From positions 62,001-126,000 of the forward strand of contig NZ_JAAVTK010000007.1 in assembly GCF_012275535.1 (NCBI RefSeq): 64,000 nt of DNA, written 5' to 3'. Source of the stretch: Hymenobacter artigasi (GTDB taxonomy: Bacteria; Bacteroidota; Bacteroidia; Cytophagales; Hymenobacteraceae). Position 1 is the first letter of the stretch. Every line of letters starts with the position of its first letter. The translations under genes and the position numbers were made by a program. Shown one piece after another: positions 8,452-17,076 of this stretch. The notes under the pieces were generated by a model. The model made no database searches, was not told where the DNA came from, and saw nothing but the letters and a program-made list of their open reading frames with translations.

Positions 8452-9720
8452 ATGCGTTTTTCTCTCGCAGCCCTGGTTTTCTCCGGGCTGAGCTTTACCG
8501 CCGCCGCCCAGCCAGCTGCGCCCCCCGATTCGGTTTACACCACGCCCCCGGCCGCGCCTCGCAGCGTTGGCCTTGCGCCAATGGCCGGGCAGCAGGTCCG
8601 CAGCACCAAGTCTTTCGGCCAGCTGGGTAAGAATGGCAACCTTAGCCTGTTGCCCATTCCGGTGCTGTTTTATCAGGCCGAAACCGGATTTGGCTATGGC
8701 CTAGGTGCCTTGCTCAGCGGCCGGTTTTCGTCCGATACCCTTACCCGGCCTTCCAACGCGCGGCTGCAATACTGGACTACCACCGAGGGCCAGTCGCTCA
8801 TTCAGCTGGTGCACTCGGTGTACACGCCGGGCGAAAAATTTTACCTGAACGGTGAAATCAGCGCCTACGACATCCTGCTGTATTACTACGGCAAAGGGCC
8901 GGGCACTACCAGCGCCAACGAGTCGGAAACGGATTACAAGCTGTTCATTATCAACCAGCGGCTTCAGAAGCAGATTGCACCCAAGCTGTTTTTTGGTGCG
9001 CTGTACCGCTTCACCAACATCACGGGGGTGAGCGCGCCGGCCAAAACCACCGACGGCAACAGCACCAACTTCTTCTACAACGACTCGCGCATGACCGAGC
9101 GCGAACGGCAGAATACCAAGATTTCAGGCCTCGGGCCGGTCCTCACCTACGACACGCGCGATGTGCCGCTGGCCGCTTTCAGTGGTAATCTGCTCGATGT
9201 GAGCGCCACCTTCAACGGCACGGGCCTGGGTTCCGACTACCGCTTTACGCGCTATCAGGTCGATGCCCGCCACTTTCAGCCGCTGGGGTCCAACCGTACC
9301 ATTCTGGCCGCGCAGTTTCTCGGGCAGTTCCACACCGGCGATGTGCCTTTCCGCGAGCTGGCCGGTATTGGTGCCAACCTGGGCGGCACGCTCTACAACA
9401 ACGCCAACCTGTTGCGCGGCATCTACGAGCAGCGCTACCGCGACCGCCAGATGATTATGTTTCAGGCCGAAATCCGTCATAAGCTGTTCCCCAATGCCAA
9501 TATCAGCTGGTTGAAGCGCTTCGACGGAGCTGTGTTCGGTGGCGTAGGCAACGTGAACCAGTACATCGACAAGTTCAACCTCAGCGATACCAAGTACGCC
9601 GGGGGCGCGGGCATCCGCTTCAACTTCATCCGCCGCGACCGCGTGAACCTGCGCCTCGACTACGCCGGCGGCACCGGCAGCAAGCCGGGCATCCTGTTTG
9701 CCATCGGCGAAGCCTTCTAG
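8452..9720 (+). CDS. BamA/TamA family outer membrane barrel protein (no POTRA domains)
   Basis: 422 residues from ATG 8452, with signal peptide MRFSLAALVFSGLSFTAAAQ. After a Pro-rich segment the rest is a beta-barrel rich in alternating aromatics. Features include FGYGLGALLS, the D15-like GLGPVLTYDTRDVPLAAFSGN (read here in two parts: GLGPVLTYDTRD and PLAAFSGN) and a final strand ending in IGEAF with a C-terminal Phe. Family members usually have 1-5 POTRA repeats before the barrel; none fits here, so it is more likely a stand-alone translocator or assembly factor for a specific substrate than BamA itself. Strong terminator downstream. Confidence 0.75.
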   Translation: MRFSLAALVFSGLSFTAAAQPAAPPDSVYTTPPAAPRSVGLAPMAGQQVRSTKSFGQLGKNGNLSLLPIPVLFYQAETGFGYGLGALLSGRFSSDTLTRPSNARLQYWTTTEGQSLIQLVHSVYTPGEKFYLNGEISAYDILLYYYGKGPGTTSANESETDYKLFIINQRLQKQIAPKLFFGALYRFTNITGVSAPAKTTDGNSTNFFYNDSRMTERERQNTKISGLGPVLTYDTRDVPLAAFSGNLLDVSATFNGTGLGSDYRFTRYQVDARHFQPLGSNRTILAAQFLGQFHTGDVPFRELAGIGANLGGTLYNNANLLRGIYEQRYRDRQMIMFQAEIRHKLFPNANISWLKRFDGAVFGGVGNVNQYIDKFNLSDTKYAGGAGIRFNFIRRDRVNLRLDYAGGTGSKPGILFAIGEAF

Positions 9721-9740
9721 GAACCGCTGATTCTTGCAAT

Positions 9741-9772
9741 AAGCCTCTTCTGGTTTCAGGAGAGGCTTTTTT
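9741..9772 (+). terminator. Terminator after the BamA/TamA-like gene
   Basis: Stem AAGCCTCT (9741-9748) pairs with AGAGGCTT (9761-9768) and runs into TTTTTT, 20 bp after the stop. Confidence 0.8.
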
Positions 9773-9934
9773 GTGGCGTTTAAATTCCATTTTTAATCAA
9801 AACAGCTACCGCCGCCAGTTTTCTGATTGTCTGAGGAATAATGATGTTAAAAGCCCGTTAATAAGTGTGCTGGTGCATTATTGGAGTAAGCTGAACCTTA
9901 TCCTTTGGCCCTTTCCCGGCGTACACCCGGCCCA

Positions 9935-11173
9935 ATGGACCACGCTACCCCCGCGCGTTTCCTGGCGGCCCACGAGGCCACGGCTACCGCTCCCATGTCT
10001 TTGCTGCTGCGGCAGCCCCTGCCACCCCGCGACCAATGCGCGGCCCGCCTGCGTCGGCAACTGCCGCCGCCCCGCGCCGGCCTGCGCATCAGCGTCATCA
10101 TTCCGGCCAAAGACGAGGCCGTCACCCTGCCCGCCGCCCTGGCCGCGCTGGCCGCCCAAACCACCGAGCACGGCCAACCCTTGCCCCCCAGTAGCTTCGA
10201 GGTCATCGTATTGGCCAATAATTGCCAGGATGCCACCGCCGCCGTGGTGCGCCGTCAGGCTCGGCGCTTTCCCGCGCTGGTGGTGCACGTGGCCGAGCTG
10301 TGCCTGGCCGGCGACACGGCCCACGTAGGCCGCGCCCGCCGCCTGCTGATGGACGAGGCCTGCGCCCGGCTGGAGCAGGTGGGCCAGCCCACCGGCATCA
10401 TTGCCAGCACCGATGCCGATACCCGGGTAGCGCCCGATTGGCTGGCCACCATTCAGGCCGAAATAGCGGCCGGGACCGATGCCGTGGGCGGCCGCATCTT
10501 CATCAGTGAGGAAGAGGCCGTGCCGACGGCGCTTCAGCGCATTCAGGCGCACGACGCGGCTTATCGCCTGCTTTGCGCCCGCCTCGAAGACCTGACCGAC
10601 CCAGCGCCGGCCGACCGGTGGCCGCGCCACCACCAGCATTTTGGGGCCAGCCTGGCGCTCACGGCCCGGGCCTACCGCCGGGTAGGCGGCCTGCCCGAAG
10701 TCCGGTTTCTGGAAGATGAAGCCCTGTGCCAGCAGCTGCGCCGGCACGACTTAACCCTGCGCCACAGCCCCCGGGTGCGCGTGCTCACCTCGGCCCGCCG
10801 CCAGGGCCGGGTAGAAGTGGGCCTGTCCTGGCAGCTGAACGAGTGGCTCCGCATGAGCCAGCAGCAGCGCGAGCCGCACGTTGAAAACCCCGTGCAGCTG
10901 CTGCGGCAGTGGCAGCTGCGCCGCCAGCTCCGCGCCTGCTGGGCCGGCAGCCCAGGCGCCGAGCCCGATGCCGCAATAGCCCGCCTGGGCCTGCCCGTAG
11001 CCACGGTGCTGGCCCAAATGCGGGAGGCGCCCACGTTCGGGGTGCTGTGGGAATGGGCGCTGGCCCACAGCCCCACTCTGACCATGGCGATGGTGCCACT
11101 ATCGCAGGCGCTGCTGGTGCTGCCCCGGCTTATTCGGAGCGGCGTGGTGGCGCAGTCGCGGCCAGTGGCCTAG
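9935..11173 (+). CDS. Glycosyltransferase family 2 protein of a four-gene cluster
   Basis: 412 residues from ATG 9935. The GT-A core is clear: RISVIIPAKDEAVTL near residue 50, VIVLANNCQDAT, then ASTDADTRVAPDWL carrying the DxD motif, FISEEEAVPTAL, and FLEDEALCQQLRRHD as the acceptor-side ED motif. There are no membrane helices except a weakly hydrophobic end (LTMAMVPLSQALLVLPRLI), so it is probably soluble or peripheral. It runs into the methyltransferase gene tail to tail and the two stop codons overlap (11170-11173). This group (GT2, methyltransferase, PIG-L, acyl-CoA dehydrogenase) recurs in other bacteria, pointing to one unknown small-molecule or glycolipid product. Sugar donor and acceptor are unknown. 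Confidence 0.85.
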   Translation: MDHATPARFLAAHEATATAPMSLLLRQPLPPRDQCAARLRRQLPPPRAGLRISVIIPAKDEAVTLPAALAALAAQTTEHGQPLPPSSFEVIVLANNCQDATAAVVRRQARRFPALVVHVAELCLAGDTAHVGRARRLLMDEACARLEQVGQPTGIIASTDADTRVAPDWLATIQAEIAAGTDAVGGRIFISEEEAVPTALQRIQAHDAAYRLLCARLEDLTDPAPADRWPRHHQHFGASLALTARAYRRVGGLPEVRFLEDEALCQQLRRHDLTLRHSPRVRVLTSARRQGRVEVGLSWQLNEWLRMSQQQREPHVENPVQLLRQWQLRRQLRACWAGSPGAEPDAAIARLGLPVATVLAQMREAPTFGVLWEWALAHSPTLTMAMVPLSQALLVLPRLIRSGVVAQSRPVA

Positions 11174-11766
11174 CGCTTTTCCAGCAAGTCGAGCCGGTAG
11201 GTTTCGTGGCGCTGGCCGGTGAGGTGGCGTAATGGGCCATTGCTCGTGGTTTTGGCCAGGAAGAGTTCATGCACGTCGTCGCCGGTCAGGGGGTAGTCGT
11301 GCACGGGCGGCGTCCAGTGCACCAATAGCAGCTGGCCGCCAGGATTCAGGCTGGTGATGAGCAAGTCGGCGGCCCGGGCCAGGTCGGCGGGCGACCAATA
11401 ATAGCCCACTTCCGAAAGCACGATTAAATCGAATGTCTGCCGGGGAAATTCCTCGGGCACCCGCAGCTGCCGGATTTCCACCTGCGGCAAGCCCACGCAC
11501 CGCGCCCGTGCCTGCGCCAGTGCCGCCTCGCTCACATCCACGGCCAGCAGGTGGCCGCAGCGCGAAGCCAGCTGCGCCGTGAGCACCCCCAGCGAGCACC
11601 CTATTTCAAACACCTCCGCGTAGTGCGGATGCGGCAGGGCGGCCAGCGTGGCGGTGTATTTCCCGCGCTCATAGGGGCTGGTTTCGAAATTCCACGGGTC
11701 GCGGTTGGCCTGGTAAACGTGGTCGAAATACTCCGGCGGCAGCGTGTTGGGCTGGTTTTCGTTCAT
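11170..11766 (-). CDS. Class I SAM-dependent methyltransferase, NodS-like
   Basis: 198 residues. It opens with PEYFDHVYQANRDPWNF, the start typical of NodS-type N-methyltransferases. Motif I is FEIGCSLGVLTAQLA near residues 53-67, then LLAVDVSEAAL (acidic SAM-binding residue), FDLIVLSEVGYYW (motif IV) and LNPGGQLLLVHW. NodS methylates the deacetylated amino sugar of Nod factors; by analogy this enzyme may methylate the amine exposed by the adjacent PIG-L deacetylase. That is inference. The start ATG at 11766 overlaps the PIG-L stop by four bases (ATGA), a sign of translational coupling. In other genomes the two domains can be one bifunctional protein. Confidence 0.87.
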   Translation of the reverse strand: MNENQPNTLPPEYFDHVYQANRDPWNFETSPYERGKYTATLAALPHPHYAEVFEIGCSLGVLTAQLASRCGHLLAVDVSEAALAQARARCVGLPQVEIRQLRVPEEFPRQTFDLIVLSEVGYYWSPADLARAADLLITSLNPGGQLLLVHWTPPVHDYPLTGDDVHELFLAKTTSNGPLRHLTGQRHETYRLDLLEKR

Positions 11767-12524
11767 AATTCAAGCGCTTCAAAATAGACTTCGTAGGGCC
11801 CGGCAAAGTGCGCCAGCATGTCTGCCGATAATAGAAACCCTTCGGCATCATCGGAAAACACGCCGGGGGCCACCTGCGAGCGGTGTGCCGCAATGGCCTG
11901 CTGCTTCTGGCGCAAGCCCACCGCAATGTCCAGCCGGAAGCCCCGCACGGCATCGGCGGCCGTGGGCAGGTCCTCCGGCGCGGCGCGCTCCCAGGCCCAC
12001 ACCACGTATTCGAGGCGGCGCGGTGGGTGCGGCAGGCCGGCCAGGGCGGCTTGCACCAATTGGGCGGTGGCACGGTGGTCGGGATGGGGGTCGCGCCGCC
12101 AGGGCACCAGCACGGTAGCGGCCTGCTGGCGCTCCAGAAACTGCTGCAGCCGCGCCACGGCTTCGGTAAAGCCGGGCTCATCTGGGCCGCCGGGCACCCG
12201 GCCATCGGGCAGGGCCAGCAGCAGCGGCTCCGTTACATCAGCTCCCAGAAGGGTGAGGGCGTGGCGGAATTCGGCCGCCCGCACCGCCTGCCGCGCCGGT
12301 GCCGAAAACAGCGCCGAGCGGGGGTGCGACATGGTGCCATCGCTCACCAGCACGGCCGCCGTGGGCTGCCCGGCCTGGCGCAGCAGGGCCAGCAAGCCGC
12401 CGCAGCCCAGGGCTTCATCGTCGGGGTGCGGGGCAATAACTACGGTGGAGCCCAGGCCGGCCGCAAAGCTGGCGGCCCGAGCCGGATATTCGGAGAAAGG
12501 AAGCACGCTGAAAAATCCTGACAA
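11763..12524 (-). CDS. PIG-L family N-acetylglucosaminyl deacetylase-like protein
   Basis: About 253 residues. The zinc site is visible as APHPDDEALGCGG near residues 31-43 and RRDPHPDH near residue 143. This is the LmbE/PIG-L fold, which removes acetyl groups from GlcNAc-type substrates (GlcNAc-PI, mycothiol and bacillithiol precursors). The start is uncertain: TTG 12524 or GTG 12506, no ATG is available near the domain. It lies 21 bp after the acyl-CoA dehydrogenase stop and overlaps the methyltransferase start, so the three minus-strand genes form one operon. No signal peptide, so cytoplasmic. Confidence 0.88.
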   Translation of the reverse strand: MSGFFSVLPFSEYPARAASFAAGLGSTVVIAPHPDDEALGCGGLLALLRQAGQPTAAVLVSDGTMSHPRSALFSAPARQAVRAAEFRHALTLLGADVTEPLLLALPDGRVPGGPDEPGFTEAVARLQQFLERQQAATVLVPWRRDPHPDHRATAQLVQAALAGLPHPPRRLEYVVWAWERAAPEDLPTAADAVRGFRLDIAVGLRQKQQAIAAHRSQVAPGVFSDDAEGFLLSADMLAHFAGPYEVYFEALEL

Positions 12525-12545
12525 CTGACAACAAAAAACGGACAG

Positions 12546-13748
12546 CTAAAACGTCTTGCCTTCGAGCACGAAGCGGCCCACATCGGCCAATGCCCCATCG
12601 GGGGCGGGCTGGCGGAGGTAGTGGGTGAGGTCGCGGTGCAGGCGCTCGAACGGCTGGGGGCGCAGCAGGCCGCGCGCGCCCACGCAACGCTCGGCCAGGC
12701 GCAGCATCTCTAGGCTGATAGTCTCGATGGCAGTACGCATCATGTTGGCGTAGGCCACGGTGGCTTCGGCACCTTCGGGCGTGGCGGCACTGGGGCGGGC
12801 GGCATTTTCGGCGGCCCCGCGCAGCCACTGGCGGCCGCTTTCCAGCAGAATGGCCATTTCGCCGAGGCGCTGGCGCTGGTAGGGGTCGTCGGTGCGACCG
12901 AGGCTGCGTAGGAAGTCGCGGGTTTCGTCAAAAACAGCTTCGGCCCCGCCCAGCTGCACGGCCGCAAACCGAATGGCCCCGCCGCTGAACGCCGGCTGCT
13001 GGTAGTAGGCATTGGGCGGGCCGATGAGGTCCTCCGGCCCAATTTCCAGCCCGGTCAAATCGGCCCGGAAGCTGGCGGTGGCCCGCATGCCCAGCGGCTG
13101 CCAGAAAGAGCGGTCCAGCGCGGGCGGCTGGGCATCGGCCGGCAGCACAAACAGCTGCCAGCCCTGGCCATGCGGCAGTGCCCCGGTAATGAGCGGCCGC
13201 GCCAGCTGCCCGGCCCCGGAAGCGAAGGTTTTGGCTCCGCGCAGGCGGTAGCGGCCGTTGGGCAAGTCCTCCAGGTGCACGCCATCGGCCGGGTTTTCAG
13301 TGTTCCAAACGCCGAATAAGCGCCCGGCGCGGGCATCGGCCGCGTAGCCGGCCACCTGCGCTGCCGTGGCCAGCTGCTGAATAAGCAGCAGCGCGTTGGT
13401 GTGGCCTTCAAATACGCGCCCCACTGCCAGGTTGCCCCGCCCCACGTGCTGCAACACCCGCAGCAGCGGCAGCGTGGCCGCCGGCGCGTGCAGCCCGGCT
13501 CCACCCAGGGATGCGGGTAGCGCCGCCGTGAGCAGCCCGGCCGCGTGCAGCCAGCCAAACTCCTGGGTGGGAAAGCCGCCTTCCACATCGGTAGCGGCCG
13601 CCTGGTCGAAGAGGCGCGGGGCCAGCTGCGCGGCAGCCGCTTCGGCTTCGGTAGGCGTCATCACGGCCGGGGTGGGCGTTTCAACCGGGGTGGGCGTTTC
13701 AATAGGGCTGGGGTCAGTAGCGGGCAAAGCGGCAGCGGTAGTCAGCAT
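12546..13748 (-). CDS. Acyl-CoA dehydrogenase-like flavoprotein of the four-gene cluster
   Basis: 400 residues. After a low-complexity Pro/Thr start (two 18-bp repeats encode ETPTPV twice) the acyl-CoA dehydrogenase fold follows: FGWLHAAGLLTAALP, LPLLRVLQHVGRGNLAVGRVFEGH, then the middle beta domain with KTFASGAGQ, FWQPLGMRATAS, and the C-terminal helical bundle ending with CVGARGLLRPQPFERLHRDL. The usual catalytic Glu could not be assigned by eye. It is the first gene of the minus-strand trio and reads away from purH. In such clusters it may oxidise a carrier-bound or sugar-linked intermediate rather than serve fatty acid breakdown; this is inference. Confidence 0.82.
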   Translation of the reverse strand: MLTTAAALPATDPSPIETPTPVETPTPAVMTPTEAEAAAAQLAPRLFDQAAATDVEGGFPTQEFGWLHAAGLLTAALPASLGGAGLHAPAATLPLLRVLQHVGRGNLAVGRVFEGHTNALLLIQQLATAAQVAGYAADARAGRLFGVWNTENPADGVHLEDLPNGRYRLRGAKTFASGAGQLARPLITGALPHGQGWQLFVLPADAQPPALDRSFWQPLGMRATASFRADLTGLEIGPEDLIGPPNAYYQQPAFSGGAIRFAAVQLGGAEAVFDETRDFLRSLGRTDDPYQRQRLGEMAILLESGRQWLRGAAENAARPSAATPEGAEATVAYANMMRTAIETISLEMLRLAERCVGARGLLRPQPFERLHRDLTHYLRQPAPDGALADVGRFVLEGKTF

Positions 13749-13889
13749 GTGCTAGAATGGGTAAAGCAGGGTGCTTTGCTATACTTATCAAAGCGGCGCA
13801 GTGTTCGGTCAAAGCTGATTTTGTAGCCGGCGGGCGCGGTGGTAATAATTCGGTAACACTGCCTGCGGACGGCGGGCTAAGGCTGGGCG

Positions 13890-13897
13890 TACCTTCG
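13890..13897 (+). promoter_or_regulatory. Possible -7 box for purH
   Basis: TACCTTCG differs from TAnnTTTG at one base and lies 35 bp before the preferred purH ATG at 13933. Confidence 0.3.
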
Positions 13898-13932
13898 TGG
13901 CGGCAATTATGCCCAGCTTTTTCGCCCGTTTT

Positions 13933-15543
13933 ATGTCGTCCCGTCCCATTCGCGCCGCGTTGCTTTCCGTGTATCACAAAGACCGGCTGGCCCCGCTGGT
14001 GCAGGTATTGCGCCAGCACGGCGTCACGCTGTACTCCACTGGTGGCACCCAGAAATTCCTCGAAGAAGAGGGTGCCGAAGTAACCGCCGTGGAAGACCTC
14101 ACCGGCTTTCCCGAAGTGTTTGGTGGCCGCGTAAAAACGCTGCATCCCAAGGTGTTCGGTGGCATCCTGCACCGCCGGCACGACGTAGGCGACCTCGCCG
14201 AAGCCGAGCAGCATGATATTCCCCCCATCGACCTGGTAGTGGTCGATTTATATCCTTTCGAAGAAACCGTAGCCAGCGGGGCCGAAGAGCAGGACGTCAT
14301 CGAAAAGATTGACATCGGGGGCATTTCGCTGCTGCGCGCCGCCGCCAAAAACTTCCGCGACGTGCTCGTAATCAGTAGCCGCGACCAGTACGCGGCCGTC
14401 ACCGAGCTGCTCACCGCCAAAAACGGCGCGACTGACATTGAAGACCGCCGCCACTATGCCGCCGCCGCCTTCGCCACCACCTCGCACTACGACACCGAAA
14501 TTTTCCGGTATATAAGCAAAGGCACTGAATGGGAGCAGCCAGATTACACGATTGAGTCGCTTCAGGCGAAAGCTGCTCGTGAGAAGAACGAGTTGGGCGG
14601 CTTAGTGGAAGCCGGCTGGCATACGACCATTCACCCTGCTGCCACGCCCCTGCGCTACGGCGAGAACCCCCACCAGGCCGGCACGTTCTACGGCGACCTC
14701 ACGGCCCTGTTCGACCAGCTGCACGGCAAGCAGCTGAGCTACAACAACCTGGTGGATGTGGATGCCGCCGTGGCCCTCATGGCCGAATTCACCGACGGCG
14801 AGCCGGCCTGCGCCATTCTCAAGCACACCAACGCCTGCGGCGTGGCCCAGGCTGCCACGCTGCGTGAAGCGTATGTGAATGCCCTGAGCTGCGACCCGAC
14901 TTCGGCTTTCGGCGGCGTCATCATCGTGAACAAGGAAGTAGACGCGGCCACTGCCGCCGAGCTCAGCCAGCTGTTCTTCGAAGTCCTCATCGCCCCCGGC
15001 TTCGCCGCTGATGCGTTGCCCGTGCTCCAGAGCAAGAAAAACCGCATTCTGCTGCTACAAAAGCCGGTGGAGTTCCCGAAGAAGCTCGTCAAGACCCTGC
15101 TCAACGGCATTATCGAGCAGGATGCCGACCGCCAGACCGAAACCGCCGCTGATTTCCGCACCGTAACCCAATCGGCCGCGACTGAAGAGGAAACGGCCGC
15201 CCTCGTTTTCGCCGGCAAAATCTGCAAGCACACCAAGAGCAACACCATCGTGCTGGCCCGGGCCGGCCAGCTGCTGGCCTCCGGCGTGGGCCAGACCTCG
15301 CGCGTGGATGCCTTGCGCCAGGCCATTGAAAAAGCCCGCACCTTCGGCTTCGACCTGCACGGCTGCGTGATGGCTTCCGACGCCTTCTTCCCCTTCCCCG
15401 ACTGCGTGGAAATTGCCGGCGCGGCCGGCATCCGCGCCGTGGTGCAGCCCGGCGGCTCCATCAAGGATGCCGACAGCATTAAGGCCTGCGATGATTTGGG
15501 CATGGCCATGGTGCTCACCGGCGTGCGGCATTTCAAGCACTAG
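13933..15543 (+). CDS. purH: Bifunctional AICAR transformylase / IMP cyclohydrolase
   Basis: 536 residues from ATG 13933 (MSSRPIRAALLSVYHKD, the family's usual opening); ATG 13909 and GTG 13897 are in frame and possible. The first 150 residues are the MGS-like IMP cyclohydrolase domain, with STGGTQKFLEE and GRVKTLHPKVFGGIL. The rest is the formyltransferase domain, with RYGENPHQAG, AILKHTNACGVA and DPTSAFGGVI, and it ends in the family's typical GVRHFKH. It performs the last two steps of purine synthesis in the cytoplasm. The gene stands alone, diverging from the acyl-CoA dehydrogenase operon, and is followed by a very large inverted repeat. Confidence 0.97.
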   Translation: MSSRPIRAALLSVYHKDRLAPLVQVLRQHGVTLYSTGGTQKFLEEEGAEVTAVEDLTGFPEVFGGRVKTLHPKVFGGILHRRHDVGDLAEAEQHDIPPIDLVVVDLYPFEETVASGAEEQDVIEKIDIGGISLLRAAAKNFRDVLVISSRDQYAAVTELLTAKNGATDIEDRRHYAAAAFATTSHYDTEIFRYISKGTEWEQPDYTIESLQAKAAREKNELGGLVEAGWHTTIHPAATPLRYGENPHQAGTFYGDLTALFDQLHGKQLSYNNLVDVDAAVALMAEFTDGEPACAILKHTNACGVAQAATLREAYVNALSCDPTSAFGGVIIVNKEVDAATAAELSQLFFEVLIAPGFAADALPVLQSKKNRILLLQKPVEFPKKLVKTLLNGIIEQDADRQTETAADFRTVTQSAATEEETAALVFAGKICKHTKSNTIVLARAGQLLASGVGQTSRVDALRQAIEKARTFGFDLHGCVMASDAFFPFPDCVEIAGAAGIRAVVQPGGSIKDADSIKACDDLGMAMVLTGVRHFKH

Positions 15544-15550
15544 TTCTCGT

Positions 15551-15796
15551 CTGTCATTGCGGGCGCCCCCATTCCCGGGCCACGCGAAACCTCACCCCCT
15601 GACCCCCTCTCCAAAAAAGAGGGGGCACCGGACTTGTTCCAAACGTAAAGGATTTGAATACAAAGAGTCCAGTGCATTGCGCTGGACTCTTTGTTCTTTT
15701 AACATTCTGTCCGAACCGGTGCCCCCTCTTTTTTGGAGAGGGGGTCAGGGGGTGAGGTTTCGCATGGCCCGGGAATGGGGGGCGCCTGCAATGACA
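15551..15796. repeat. Composite long inverted repeat with a central hairpin, after purH
   Basis: Arms of about 82 bp (15551-15632 and 15715-15796) differ at only about three positions. Each arm joins a GTCATTGC unit to a CTCACCCCCTGACCCCCTC unit. The spacer holds another perfect hairpin, CAAAGAGTCCAG (15661-15672) with its complement at 15682-15693. Single strands could fold into a three-level stem. It occupies nearly the whole purH-mreB gap and ends about 48 bp before the likely mreB -7 box. Confidence 0.9.
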
Positions 15797-15843
15797 GAGC
15801 GGAATACCATAATCCCGTTCACCAACCCCGCGCAAACCTTCCG

Positions 15844-15851
15844 TACCTTTG
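15844..15851 (+). promoter_or_regulatory. Possible -7 box for the mre cluster
   Basis: TACCTTTG fits TAnnTTTG exactly and lies 54 bp before the mreB ATG. No clear TTTG box is seen about 20 bases upstream. Confidence 0.45.
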
Positions 15852-15905
15852 CGCATTATTCTGCCCGACCCTATAATCGGGCTCCGCCTTATTGCAGCTA
15901 ACTCA

Positions 15906-16931
15906 ATGGGTTTCTTTAATTTCCTGACCAGCGACATCGCCATCGACCTGGGTACGGCCAATACGCTCATTATTCATAACGATAAAATCGTGGTGGATGA
16001 GCCGAGCATCATCGCCAAAGACCGAACTACGAATAAAGTCATCGCCGTGGGCCGCCAGGCCCAGCAGATGCACGAAAAAACGCACGATAACATCCGTACC
16101 ATCCGCCCCCTGAAGGACGGCGTGATTGCCGATTTCCACGCCGCCGAGGAAATGATTAAGGGCATGATTAAGATGATTGACACGCGCAAGCGGCTATTTC
16201 AGCCCTCGCACCGCATGGTCATCTGCATCCCGTCGGGCATTACCGAGGTAGAGAAGCGCGCTGTGCGCGACTCCGCCGAGCACGCCGGAGCCAAGGAAGT
16301 GTGGATGATTCAGGAGCCCATGGCCGCCGCCATTGGCATCGGCATCGACGTGCAGCAGCCCGTGGGCTCGATGATTATCGACATCGGAGGTGGTACCACC
16401 GAAATTGCGGTAATCGCACTGTCGGGTATTGTGTGCGACCAGTCCATAAAAACGGCCGGCGACGTGTTCAATCAGGACATTCTCGACTACATGCGCCGGC
16501 AGCACAACCTGCTCATCGGCGAGCGTTCGGCCGAGCGCATCAAAATTGAAGTTGGCGCGGCCCTCACCGAACTCGACGTGCCGCCGCCCGACCACGAAGT
16601 GCGCGGCCGCGACCTGATGACGGGCATTCCGAAAGTTATCAAAGTAACCTTCTCGGAAATCGCCATTGCCCTCGACAAATCGGTGGCTAAAATTGAAGAA
16701 GCGGTATTGAAAGCCCTCGAAATTTCGCCGCCCGAATTGTCGGCCGATATTTACGAAAACGGCATTCACCTCACCGGTGGCGGCGCCCTGCTGCGCGGGC
16801 TGGATAAGCGCCTGGCCGCCAAAACCAAGCTGCCGATTCACATTGCCGAAGACCCGCTGCGCGCCGTGGTGCGCGGCACGGGCAAGGCTATTAAGGACAT
16901 TCAGGCCTTCAAGGGCGTGCTGCTGACTTAA
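15906..16931 (+). CDS. mreB: Rod shape-determining protein MreB
   Basis: 341 residues from ATG 15906 (MGFFNFLTSDIAIDLGTANT), the usual family start; the frame is open further upstream but not conserved. Actin-fold motifs: phosphate 1 at DLGTANTLI, phosphate 2 at MIIDIGGGTTEIAVI near residue 155, adenosine loop LTGGGALLRGL near residue 288. MreB polymers under the inner membrane guide elongation enzymes. It heads the mreB-mreC-mreD-mrdA series. The gap to mreC is 145 bp and is filled by an inverted repeat, so expression of the downstream genes may be lower or separately started. Confidence 0.97.
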   Translation: MGFFNFLTSDIAIDLGTANTLIIHNDKIVVDEPSIIAKDRTTNKVIAVGRQAQQMHEKTHDNIRTIRPLKDGVIADFHAAEEMIKGMIKMIDTRKRLFQPSHRMVICIPSGITEVEKRAVRDSAEHAGAKEVWMIQEPMAAAIGIGIDVQQPVGSMIIDIGGGTTEIAVIALSGIVCDQSIKTAGDVFNQDILDYMRRQHNLLIGERSAERIKIEVGAALTELDVPPPDHEVRGRDLMTGIPKVIKVTFSEIAIALDKSVAKIEEAVLKALEISPPELSADIYENGIHLTGGGALLRGLDKRLAAKTKLPIHIAEDPLRAVVRGTGKAIKDIQAFKGVLLT

Positions 16932-16949
16932 CTCAAGCTGATAATAGTT

Positions 16950-17045
16950 GAACGTCATGCAGAGCGCAGCGAAGCATCTTTACTGCGTAGGTAATCAGAT
17001 TTACTACAGCGGTAGAGATGCTTCGCTGCGCTCTGCATGACGTTC
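16950..17045. repeat. Long inverted repeat between mreB and mreC (GTCATGC family)
   Basis: Perfect 30-bp arms at 16950-16979 and 17016-17045 around a 36-base spacer that itself pairs partly. Core words are GTCATGCAGAGCGCAGCG and GAAGCATCT. It begins 18 bp after the mreB stop and ends 31 bp before the mreC start. Confidence 0.9.
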
Positions 17046-17076
17046 TATGTTCTCCGACAAAAAGTAAAATACCTCC

